The notes beneath the pieces were generated by a model. That model made no database searches, was not told the DNA's origin, and saw only the letters and a list, made by a program, of their open reading frames with translations. Below, piece by piece: positions 21,684 to 32,078 of a DNA stretch of 64,000 nucleotides. The first letter of the stretch is position 1, and the number at the start of each line of letters is the position of its first letter. The translations under genes and the position numbers were made by a program. Origin of the DNA: Plotosus lineatus (Eukaryota > Chordata > Actinopteri > Siluriformes > Plotosidae); NCBI GenBank assembly GCA_024760905.1, contig CM045745.1, forward strand, positions 4,953,782-5,017,781, written 5' to 3'.

Positions 21684-23870
21684 CCGGATTCCAAAAAAGT
21701 TGGGACACTATACGAATCGTGAATAGAAAATGAATGCAATGATGTAGATGCGCTAGATTTCAATATTTTATTCTGAATAGAACATAGATGACAGGATCAA
21801 AAGTTTAAACTGAGAAAATGTATCATTTTCAGGGAAAAATATGTTGATTTTAAATTTCATGGCGTCAACAAATCTCAAAAAAGTTGGGACAAGGCCATTT
21901 TCACCACTGTGAGGCATCCGTTCTTCTTCTTACAGCAGTTTGCAAACGTCTGGGGACCGAGGAGACACGTTTCTCAAGTTTAGAAATAGGAATGCTGTCT
22001 CATTCTTGTCTAATACAGGCCTCGAACTGTTCAGCTGTCTTAGGCCTTCTTTGTTGCACCTTCCTCTTTATGATGCGCCAAATGTTCTCTATAGGTGGAA
22101 GATCTGGACTGCAGGCTGGCCATCTCAATACTTGGATCCTTTTCCTACGCAGCCATGATGTTGTAATTAATGCTGCGTGTGGTCTGGCATTATCATATTG
22201 AAAAATGCAAGGTCTTCTCTGAAAGAGACGACGTCTGGATGGGAGCAGATGTTGTCCTAGAACCTGAATATAGAGCATCAAATCAAAAGTATCCGCAAAA
22301 TCGCTTCAATGCATGAATTTTTAAAGTAAACACAAAAAGTCAAATAGTAAATTAAAACATTTACCGTTGACAAAACTTCGTGAAATTTTAACGATAGATG
22401 CACGTGGTATTCTACTTCTTGTATGACGTCACAGTTTTGCCGTCTACCAAGTAGGTCAGAGCAGACGAACCAAAACAAACAATGGGCCGCAGATCGAAGG
22501 GATTGATGGTGCCACGAAACAATTGATTGTAGCTCTAAAACAACAAGGCACAGATGGACTGTTGATCAACACTGGAAAACTGTTATATTCACTGATGAAT
22601 CTCAAGCAGTCATTGGGAAAAATAATTGTGCATTTTTGTGGCGATCAGCAAATGAAGCATACCGACCCGAGTGCATGTGTGTTCCGAGCCAGCGAAAGTT
22701 GTCTGTTATGGTGTGGGGTTGTATCACTTGGTATGGTGTGAGGACTTTGAGCCAGGTTGATGGTAACATAAGTGCTGTCAAATACATCGACATCCTGGAA
22801 AACAATCTGTTGCCAGTTTTAGCCGTCATTTCACGGACAGACCGTACAGGTTCCAATGACAACGCCCCTGTCCATCGGGCTCGTATTACAGAGGAGTACA
22901 AAATTCAAAACGATATTCATTGCATGCTATGGCCGGCCCAGTCTCCCGATCTCAACATCATAGAAAATATTTGGCTGAAAATTAATAATTCACTGAAAAA
23001 CAGAGCTGTGAACATAAAAACACAAGATGAACGGTTTGATGAAATTCACACCTTCTGAATAAATATCAAATTGGATTACATGAGGAATTTATATTCATCC
23101 CTTACGAGATGAATGCTGGCCTGTGTTCGAAGTAAAGGACAGCTGACCAAGTATTGAGCTAGGAATTTTAATGTTTTCTATTATAATTACTCAATTGAAA
23201 ATGCGAGTTGACTGTTTGTTTACATCTGCAATCTTGGAAAATCATGAATACTTTTGATCCAATGCTGTACCTTTCTGCATTGACGGTGCCTTTCCAGATA
23301 TGCAAGCTGCCCATATCATGCGCACTCATGCGACCCCATACCATCACAGATGCAGGCTTCTGAACTGAGCGCTGATGACAACTTGGGTTGTCCTTGTCCT
23401 CTGTAGTCCGAATGACATGGCGTCCCGGTTTTCCATAAAGAACTTTTGAATTGTGATCCGTCTGACCACAGAACAGTTTTCCACTTTGCCACACTCCATT
23501 TTAAATGACCCCTGGCCCAGAGAAAACACCTTCGCTTCTGGGTCCTGTTTATAAATGGCTTCTTCTTTGTACTGTAGAGTTTCAGCTGGCAGTGGCGGAT
23601 GGCACGGTGGATTGTGTTCACCGACAGTGGTTTCTGGAAGTATTGCTGAGCCCATTCTATGATTTCCCTTACAGTAGCATTCCTGTTTGTGGTGCAGTGC
23701 CATTTAAGGGCCCAAAGATCACGGACATCCAGTATGGTTTTTCAGCCTTGATTCTTACACACAGAGATTGTTCCAGATTCTCTGAATCTTTGGATGATGT
23801 TATGCACTGTAGATGATGATAACTTCAAACTCTGCAATTTTTCACTGGGAAACACCTTTCTGATATTGCT
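21684..23870 (-). mobile_element. Tc1-like transposon (outer), split by another Tc1
   Basis: The minus-strand transposase lies in two parts. The first is 23703-23270 (HRAIRHCQLKLYSTKKKP, CFLWARGHLKWSVAKWKTVL, TVNAERY). The second is 22270-22000 (IQVLGQHLLPSRRRLF, DNARPHAALITTSWLRRKRI, CSPDLPPIENIW). There are 34 residues between DNARPH and the E of PPIENIW, so DD34E. The block AAAAAAGTTGGGACA occurs twice at the left end (21694 and 21878), as in IR/DR Tc1 elements. The 3' inverted end on the right was not found. Confidence 0.85.
22273..23267 (+). mobile_element. Second Tc1-like transposon inserted in the first
   Basis: TA duplications at 22271-22272 and 23268-23269, exactly interrupting the Tyr-Ile codons of the outer transposase. 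Ends GAGCATCAAATCAAAAGTAT and its complement near CAGCATTGGATCAAAAGTAT. The plus-strand frame has FTDES, SVMVWGCITWYG, NDNAPVHRARI and SPDLNIIENIW, with 34 residues between the last two acidic residues. It is 995 bp and lacks much of the N-terminal helix-turn-helix region. Confidence 0.88.
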
Positions 23871-24200
23871 CCACTATCTTTCTGTGCAACATTGCAATAT
23901 ATAATACAGTGTCAACATGCAAGCAATGACAGACCGCTGAACACATGTAGTTACTCAATGAAAATATTCCAGCCAATTGAGCTACTGTACCAGTAAATAT
24001 ACATATACAGTGGTACCTTGACTTCTGAGTGTCTTTTATCACGAATTTTCAATGAGACAAGCTTTGATCCTATCAAAAATCTGCCCCATCGAACGAGCAA
24101 AATTTTGATTTACGAGCTCTGCTGAGGAAATGTCTTTTCCAGGCCGATTACCATTGTATTCTTCCACGTGTATTCCTCCGTGCTCTGAGAATGCCTTGTG

Positions 24201-24430
24201 CAGTGCTTCTCAATTATTTTCTGTGAGGCCCCCAATAAAAAGAAAAAAAATGTCCCCCCAGTGCCCCGTGCATAACTATAAAGTGTTTACTGCCCTTCAT
24301 ATCGTTTGCTCGGCGCTTTTTCCCTACACCATGGGGAACACAGTGAGAGCGCTACTGCCACCTACTGTAGAGGATGCACAATTACACTTAATTCAAATAC
24401 AGTATGGCAAAAAGGTATGTTCCCCAGGGT

Positions 24431-24465
<35 letters not shown>

Positions 24466-24501
24466 AACATCACACCGCGCTGCACTACTTGAGAAGCACT
24501 G
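24201..24501. mobile_element. hAT MITE, 301 bp
   Basis: Ends CAGTGCTTCTCAATTATTTT and CTTGAGAAGCACTG. Perfect 8-bp duplication GCCTTGTG at 24193-24200 and 24502-24509. It holds a (CA)n run at 24433-24463. Confidence 0.9.
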
Positions 24502-24703
24502 GCCTTGTGGGAACTCACCATGAGCCTTTCCTTGCTGGCCATGCACAAAATTCTCCTCCTTCTCTGCTATACACCACCACATGCCTGCCCACATGACATA
24601 TTTGCACCCACGTGACATCTTCGCTGCAGTCGATGATCGGAAGGGTCAGTTAAATTATTATTTATCCCTGTTTAATTATTATTTATTATTAATGTTAATG
24701 TAC

Positions 24704-25054
24704 TGTCTGTCTGTCTGTCTTCCTTTCGGCTTTTTCCCTTTCACTCAGGAGTCGCCACAGCGAATCATCTGATTCGCACATTTGATTTGGCAGAGGTTTT
24801 TACGTCGGATGCCCTTCCTGTCACAACCCTTTTAGCAAGGGACAGAAACACGCTGACGACTTTGCAGCCTACTCTTTACGAAAGTCAGCAATGGTTCTTT
24901 TACATGTCTCTCACCATAGACAGTGAAAGACATGGCCCGCCTTTGATAACCCAGTTAGTTGCACTGGGGGGGACAGTGACAACCTTGTGGAGAGTGGGAC
25001 TCGAACCCCCAACCTTTGGATCAGCAATCCAGCGCCCTATACCACTAGACCACC
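24704..25054 (-). mobile_element. SINE A, full length
   Basis: 16-bp duplication ATTAATGTTAATGTAC at 24688-24703 and 25055-25070. The tail ends in (CAGA)n on the minus strand; the head ends GGTGGTCTAGTGGTATAGG. Confidence 0.92.
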
Positions 25055-25349
25055 ATTAATGTTAATGTACATGTATTATTATTATTATGAAATATGTATT
25101 GTTTTTATATGTTTATCTTTAATATATTAGGTGAAATATACATGTTTATGTCAAGTTACAGGGGTTTAGGAGGGGGTCAGAATGGATTAATTGGTTTTCT
25201 ATTATTTCCGATGGGAATTTTTGTTTTATCGAACCAACATTTTGACTTACAAGCTCGCCCTCAGAACGGATTAATTTCGTAAGTCAAGGTACCACTGTAT
25301 TTCTATTAAACTTTGTTTAGTTACTATTCTCCATAAAAGTAACAAAACT

Positions 25350-25913
25350 ATGGGACCTGAAAAATATTTTTTTTTTTTTTTTTTTTTTGCCATTATAGTC
25401 TGTGGCACCCTACTGCAGCCCTTCAATTTTTGTTCCTTCCCACAGTGTCTGTGCATAACACTGCATTTTGCAATGTTCCAGATAAATATTTTAGTGGCAG
25501 TACTATTACTCCTCAAAGGTTTGCCAGAGAAGTACGAACATAATTAGGAGTACTAAATACTTCACCATCGCGTGCAGTTGCCATCCCTGCAAATCCCATG
25601 ACAACGTACCTCTTCAGCGCAAGTTACAAGCAATGGTATTAAACTTCCGATCACTTTGTACGATACAAGAAGGCCAATGTGCTTTGTGTAAGTGGCAGTG
25701 TATGTATTGGCAATAGCATTTGCATATGAGAAAAAGGTGTACTCTAGAATGATTGTGTAAGTGGCAGTGTATGTATTGGCAATTGCATATGAGAAAAAGG
25801 TATAATCTAGAATGATTTGACTGAATTTATTCCCCTGATAAATACATATACAAGAATTTTTAAACTGAAACAGTAAAATTAACCACTTGCATCTTCTGAA
25901 ATCGGAGATTATT
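25350..25913. other. Intergenic sequence with a tandem duplication
   Basis: Units at 25686-25754 (69 bp) and 25755-25817 (63 bp) are near-identical (start GTGTAAGTGGCAGTGTATGT). Poly-T at 25368-25388. No gene seen. Confidence 0.7.
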
Positions 25914-26458
25914 TGTGAGCCACTCCACCGAAAGTAGGCTCTTGCATCCAAAAATGAAGGAGGCCCAAACCTGCAAAATGCAGCAAAAAGTTTGTCAATA
26001 CCTTGAAAACTGACCGAGCTATGCCATTTCTTGTGTCAGCATTCAACTAAAAAATTCAAAAGTTGTTTTAGAGAAAAATGAGCACAAAGATTGTCCTTCT
26101 TCCAAGATCATTAGTCCTTAGCAACCAAACATTTTTATACACCTCAGCTATATAAACTTTGAGAAAACATGTCTCGGAAAAGTTTTAGGAAGAGCTGATA
26201 AGAGAAATCGTCCTCATTTTAATCTGACGGGCCTTTTTTTAACCCCATCAGTCACCATGGTAACCCCCAAAAAGTGAACAAAAAAAACGACAATTTTTTT
26301 TTTTCATTTCTGTTTATTCCAATAAGATCAGTATGTATCTTTTCAACCATTATATAAAGGTTCAAATGCCTTCAAATGATACTGATTTGAAAAAAAAAAC
26401 ACTGTCAGGTTCAAACAATCACATTCAAATTAAGAAAACTAGATATAAGAAAACTATA

Positions 26459-27213
26459 CAGATGCTTCCGGACTTACGTTTTAGTTAGGTTCTGGACGGC
26501 CGAACGTAAAGTGAAAAAAAACGTAGATTGTTATTGTATGTTCCAGTGACGTATGACATTCATTCTGCCCTATTCATCCATAAATACCATTACTCTATCT
26601 CATAAAACACCCTTAGATCAATTATTATAAACACAAAATTGTAAAATAATATCAAATATATCAAATAATATCAACATTAATGTAAAATAAATCAAATTCA
26701 AGCAAAATCATTTCAAATAGATACATTTTAACCAAATTCACGAATCAAATATCAAATCAAATATAACCTTTAACATGCTCTGTGATGTGATCTCTTGCTT
26801 GTAAATGGTTCCGATGGTCGACGGAGCCATTTGGAAGAAACGTGCAACGTTCACATGTTTTTCACCAGCATCAATTTTCTTGATAATACCATTTCTTCGT
26901 TTCTAACGAGATGGCTTGCCATCTTTTCTGATTACCACTATCACTAGTAGGCTTACGCTTCTGACCAACCCTATTTGCTGAGGGTTACAAAAGTATGCAA
27001 AACAGTGTAAGCACAAAGATAACAGAGGCGACATCTTAACACAAGGGTAACATGCGGTGAACTGGGAAGAAGCAGGGCACGTTCAGTCTGTCGTCGTTTG
27101 TAAACAATGGACACAGCGTCATGCGTAAGTAGCGTATTACATCGTACAAACCCCAAAAAAACGTAAAACCATAAAATACATAAAACAAATGAACGTAAAG
27201 CAGGGCTTGTCTG
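26459..27213 (-). mobile_element. Tigger-like element with CENP-B-type HTH remnant
   Basis: Ends CAGATGCTTCCGGACTTACG and AACGTAAAGCAGGGCTTGTCTG (shared core), TA on both sides (26457-58, 27214-15). Minus strand near 26970-26810 reads [20 protein letters not shown] then SLETK, a stop or shift, IIKKIDAGEKHVNVARFFQM and APSTIGT. This is the N-terminal helix-turn-helix style of pogo/Tigger transposases. The ATG is mutated to AGG. Confidence 0.78.
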
Positions 27214-27246
27214 TATAACAAAACTCTCTGATCTCTTTACACAAGT

Positions 27247-27545
27247 AAGCTTCATCAACTCTGCCCTCATCATTATCGTCTTAATCTATATCCTAATCAG
27301 CAGAAAGGATCACATCATCATCCCAAAAACAACAAAACTGACTCATGCATCAAAATCTTCATTAACACAATTGGCATCATCAACTCTGCTCAACAGCTGG
27401 CTTCATCAACACTGTTGTTATCATTATCATCTTAATCTCTATCCTGCTCAGCAGAAAGGATCACATCATCACAACCACAACTCATGCACACTTTTATTAA
27501 CAGGTGGCTCTTCTTCATCAACATCAAAATCTTCATCAACACAGC
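27247..27545. repeat. Tandem duplication of about 150 bp in element K
   Basis: The block with CAGCAGAAAGGATCACATCA and TCATGCA occurs twice (about 27300 and 27450). It lengthens the acidic coding part on the minus strand. Confidence 0.65.
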
Positions 27546-28555
27546 TGGCATCATCATCATCAGTTTGTTCATCTATAAAAGGAATGAAACATTTAAATAT
27601 TTTTCAAGTCTTGACCAATTTTCGTACAAAACTAAACAACCCACGATTCAGCATTTCCAGTCCAGACAAGATTATACACTAATTAAATAATCAAAAAAAT
27701 TCCATAATCAAATTTTGCATGCAGAGAAAAATACTCACCGGTGAAATAATCTTCAAGAACACCAAGCATTCCAGCATCTTCAAAGCCCAATTCTCATGTC
27801 AAATTTATGATATTAGTCATCACAGATGACATTTCACTCTCCTTTTCCAGAAATTATGTGTATTCACAATCTCATAAATAAAAACTTAATGACTGTCATT
27901 GAAGAGAAAGTCGGAGATATATTCCGCATGCAGTAAACCGGAACACGGAAGTTAACATCGGAAGTTAACGTGCAACAGGCACTGCGCATGTGCAAGCCCA
28001 AGCTGACCAATCAGTGTGCTCGTTTCAGATCTTCCTTAGCAACTAGCCTGCATTGTTTACGAGCATATCGTCTTCATAACCTTTATTTTATTCGCTGAAA
28101 CTGCATTTTAATATCAAAACAGTATCCAAAATGGAGAGGATACTTCACAGCCGTTCTTCTGGTGTATGGATTATACTGTGTCTTGTACCAAACTCAGTGA
28201 ATAATTGAAACGAAAACCAGTAAGTTTTGCTACTGTTTTTATCTAGTTCTATAAGGGTACTCGCCAGAAAAATGGGGAAAAAATAAACATTTTTAGTGAG
28301 TTTTAGTCGATTTCAAGTGAGCAAGTAATAGTTGAATACTTGTTTTAATGGTTTATGCAAAAATCCGAATTTCAATAAAAATGGACGATTTTTATCTTTC
28401 TGGCCTTTATCTCAAAAGTGGTCTGTGCAACATACACCTACTTTCGGTGGAGCGCCTCACATTTAAGAATACGTGTAATTATATGACAAGTGAGTTATAC
28501 AACTTATCATATGACAACAAATGTGACATCATTCATTCATTCATTTTCTGAACCA

Positions 28556-29078
28556 CTTCTTCTTTTCCTTTCAGCTGTGTAGGACTGTGTACAAAGGAAG
28601 AGTTTAGCTAAGAAGAAGTGAGATATAGAGAGGACCGAAGAGAGTAAACAGGAGTACAGGGAGACACAGCATAAGGTGAAGGTAGCGGTGTCAAAAGCCA
28701 AACAGAGGGCATATGATGACTTGTACGCTCGGTTGGAAAGTAAAGAGGGAGAAAATGATTTATACAGGTTGGCACAGCAGAGAAATAGAGATGAGAAGGA
28801 CGTGCAGCAAGTTAGAGTGATTAAGGACAGGGTGAGAAATGTATTGACTGATGACAGAAGTGTGCTGGGAAGATGGAAAGAGACTTTGAAGTACTTTGAT
28901 TTTTAAGAACAAGGGAGACATGCAGAGTTGTGGCAACTACAGAGAGATAAAATTGATGAGCTATACGATGAAGTTATGGGAAAGAATAGTGGAAGCTAGA
29001 CCAAGGGCAGAGGTCAGCATTTGTGAACAACAGTTTGGTTTCATGCCAAGAAAGAGCACCACAGATGCAGTGTTTGCA
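28556..29078 (+). mobile_element. RTE LINE fragment in inverted arrangement
   Basis: A 20-bp minus-strand 3' tail (TTCTTTTCCTTTCAGCTG) is joined directly to a plus-strand internal segment. The segment encodes [20 protein letters not shown] and, after a deletion, GNYREIKLMSYTMKLWERIV. The order inverted segment plus tail resembles a twin-priming product. LINE copy 2 begins at its right edge. Confidence 0.7.
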
Positions 29079-32027
29079 TTCTTCTTCTTTTCCTTTCGGC
29101 TGTTCCCTTCAGGGGTTTCCACAGCGAATCATCTGCCTCCATTTCACCGTATCCTCTGCATCTTCTTCTCTTACACCAACTGCCTTCATGTCCTCCTTCA
29201 CCACATCCATGAATCGTCTCTTTGGTCTTCCTCTAGGCCTTCTGCCTGGTAGTTCCAACCTCAGCATCCTACTACCAAAATACTCTCTATCCCTCCTCTG
29301 TACATGTCCAAACCATCTCAATCTAGCCTCTCTGACTTTATCTCCAAAACATCTTACATGGGCTGTCCCTCTGATGTACTCATTTCTGATCCTATCCATC
29401 CTCGTTACTCCCAAAGAGAACCTCAACATTTTCATCTCTGCTCCCTCCAGCTCTGCCTCCTGCCTTTTCCTCAGCGCTACTGTTTCTAAGCCATACAACA
29501 TCGCTGGCCTCACCACCGTCTTGTACACTTTTCCTTTCATTCTTGCTGACACTCTCCTATCAAACATCACACCGGACACTTTTCTCCAACCATTCCAGCC
29601 TGCCTGCACACGCTTCTTCACCTCTTTTCCACACTCTCCATTGCTCTGCATGTTGAGCCTAAGTACTTAAAATCCTCCACCTTCGTTATCTCTACTCCCT
29701 GTAACATCACCGTTCCTACTGGGTCCTTCTCATTCACACACATGTGTTCTGATTTTCTGAGGCTAACCTTCATTCCTCTCCTTTCCAGGGCATACCTCCA
29801 CTTCTCTAGATTTTCCTCGACTTGTTCTCTGCTCTCACTACACAATGTCATCTGCAAACATCATAGTCCATGGACATTCTTGTCTAACCTCGTCTGTCAG
29901 CCTGTCCATCACCATAGCAAACAAGAAGGGGCTCAGAACTGATGCAGTCCCACCTCCATGTTGAACTCTTCTGTCACACCAACAACACACCTCACCACTG
30001 TCTTACATCTCTTATACACGTCCTGCACCACTCTAACATACTTATCTGCCACTCCTGACTTCCTCATGCAATACCACAGTTCTTCTCTTGGCACCTTGTC
30101 ATATGCTTTCTCCAGATCCCCAAAGGCACAATGCAATTCCCTCTGACCTTCTCTGTACTTCTCGATGAACATCCTCAAAGGAAACATTGCATCTGTGGTG
30201 CTCTTTCTTGGCATAAAACCAAACTGTTGTTCACAAATGCTGACCTCTGCCCTTCGTCTTCCACTATTCTTTCCCATAACCTCATCGTATGGCTCATCAA
30301 CTTTATCCCTCTGTAGTTGCCACAACTCTGCACGTCTCCCTTGTTCTTAAAAATGGGCACCACCACACTTCTCCTCCACTCCTCCGGCATCTGATCACTC
30401 TCTAAGACCTTGTTGAATGTTCTTGTCAGAAAATCTACTGCTACCTCTCCTAGACAATTCAATACCTCCACAGGTATATCATCAGGACCAACTGCCTTTC
30501 CATTCTTCATCCTCTTCAATGCGCTCCTCACTTCACCCTTACTGATCTTTGCTACATCCTGCTCCCCAATGGTCACCTTTTCTACTCTTTTTTCTATCTC
30601 ATTTTCCTCATTCATCAGCTCTTCAAAGTACTCTTTCCATCTTCCCAGCACACTTCTGTCATCAGTCAATACATTTCCCTCTCTGTGCTTTATCAATCTA
30701 ACTTGCTGCACGTCCTTCCCATCTCTATCTCTCTGCTGTGCCAACCTGTATAGATCATTTTCTCCCTCTTTACTGTCCAACCTATCATACAAGTCATCAT
30801 ACGCCCTCTGTTTGGCCTTAGCCACTGCTACTTTCGCCCTACGCTGTGTCTCCCTGTACTCCTGTTAACTCTCTTTGGTCCTCTCAATGTCCCACTTCTT
30901 CTTCGCTAACCTCTTCCTTTGTACACACTCCTGCACTTCCTCAGTCCACCACCAAGTCTCCTTATCAACTTTCCTTCCAGAGGACACACGAAGTACTCTC
31001 CTACCTGTGTCCCTGATCACATTTGCTGTGGTTGTCCAGTCATTTGGAAGCACTTCCTGGCCACCCAAAGCCAGTTTCAACTCTTTGAAGACAACACGAC
31101 ACTCTTCCTTTTTCAACTTCCACCACTTTCTCTTCTGCTCTGCCTTTGCCTTCTTCACCTTTCACACCATCAGCATCATCCTGCATACCACCATCCTATG
31201 CTGTTTGGCAACACGCTCACCCACTACTACTTTGCAGTCACTGACTTCCTTCAAATTACATCGCCTACACAAGATGTAGTCTACCTGTGTGCTCCTACCT
31301 CCGCTTTTATAAGTCACCCTATGCTCCTGTTTTTTCTGGAAGAAAGTATTCACCACAGCCATTTCCATCCTTTTTGCAAAATCGATCAACATCTGTCCTT
31401 CTGTATTCCTGTCCTGGATACCAAACCTGCCCATCACTTCCTCGTCCCCTCTGTTGCCTGCACCAACATGTCCATTGAAGTCTGCACCAATGACCACTCT
31501 TTCACCTCTGGGGGTACTCTGCATCACTTCATCAAAGTCACTCCAGAATCTCTCCTTCTCTTTTAGCTCACATCCTGCCTGTGGGGCATAAGCACTAACA
31601 ACATTGAGCATGACACCTTCAATTTCTAACTTGAGACTCATCACTCTGTCTGACACTCTTTTCACTTCTAGAACATTCCTGACAAAACCCTCCTTCAAGA
31701 TGACTCCTACTCCATTTCTCTTCCCATCCACACCATGATAAAACAGCTAAAACCCTGCTCCTAAGCTTCTAGCCTTGCTACCTTTCCATCTGGTCTCCTG
31801 AACACAGTATGTCCACCTTCCTCCTCTGCATCATGTCAGCTCTACCTTTTTCTGTCATAGCTCCTACATTCAGTCCCTAATTTCAGTCCTAGACTCATGC
31901 CTTTCCTCTTCTCTCTCTGCCTACGGACACGCCTCCCGCCTCTCCTTCTTCGACCAACAGTAGTCCAATTTCCATCAGCATCCTGTTGATTGACAGCACT
32001 GATGGCGGTCGTTGTTAACCCGGGCCT

Positions 32028-32030
<3 letters not shown>
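29079..32030 (-). mobile_element. RTE-like LINE, long copy 2
   Basis: Same family as 9270-12555 and better preserved. Endonuclease on minus 31731-31162 ([40 protein letters not shown]). RT from 30825 ([20 protein letters not shown]; motif A FGDLEKAYDKV, where other copies have FVDLEKAY). FADD near 29852 is followed by a small deletion. C-terminus on minus 29651-29109 ([31 protein letters not shown]). The tail at 29079 is TGTGGAAACCCCTGAAGGGA then AAGAAG. A few frameshifts; the 5' end stops at an (AC)22 repeat. Confidence 0.88.

Positions 32031-32074
<44 letters not shown>
32031..32074 (+). repeat. (AC)22 microsatellite
   Basis: Between the 5' end of LINE copy 2 and the left end of a Tc1 element. 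Confidence 0.95.

Positions 32075-32075
<1 letters not shown>

Positions 32076-32078
<3 letters not shown>

Larger units (their letters stand above)
24008..25297. mobile_element. TA-flanked pogo-like composite element
   Basis: Ends CAGTGGTACCTTGACTTCTG and GTAAGTCAAGGTACCACTG with TA on both sides (24006-07, 25298-99). It contains a hAT MITE (24201-24501) and a SINE A (24704-25054). A second copy of the same composite is at 40940-42157. Confidence 0.8.
25914..28461 (-). mobile_element. Unclassified inverted-repeat element (K) with two-exon reading frame
   Basis: Ends TGTGAGCCACTCCACCGAAA and TTTCGGTGGAGCGCCTCACA. On the minus strand, ELGFEDAGMLGVLEDYFT is followed by donor CACCG|GTGAGT (27738). 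Acceptor TTCCTTTTATAG (27573) then continues in phase with DEQTDDDDASCVDEDFDVDE. One stop lies upstream in the first exon. A Tigger-like element (26459-27213) is inserted. A related palindrome is at 59126-59366. I do not recognise the superfamily. Confidence 0.65.
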
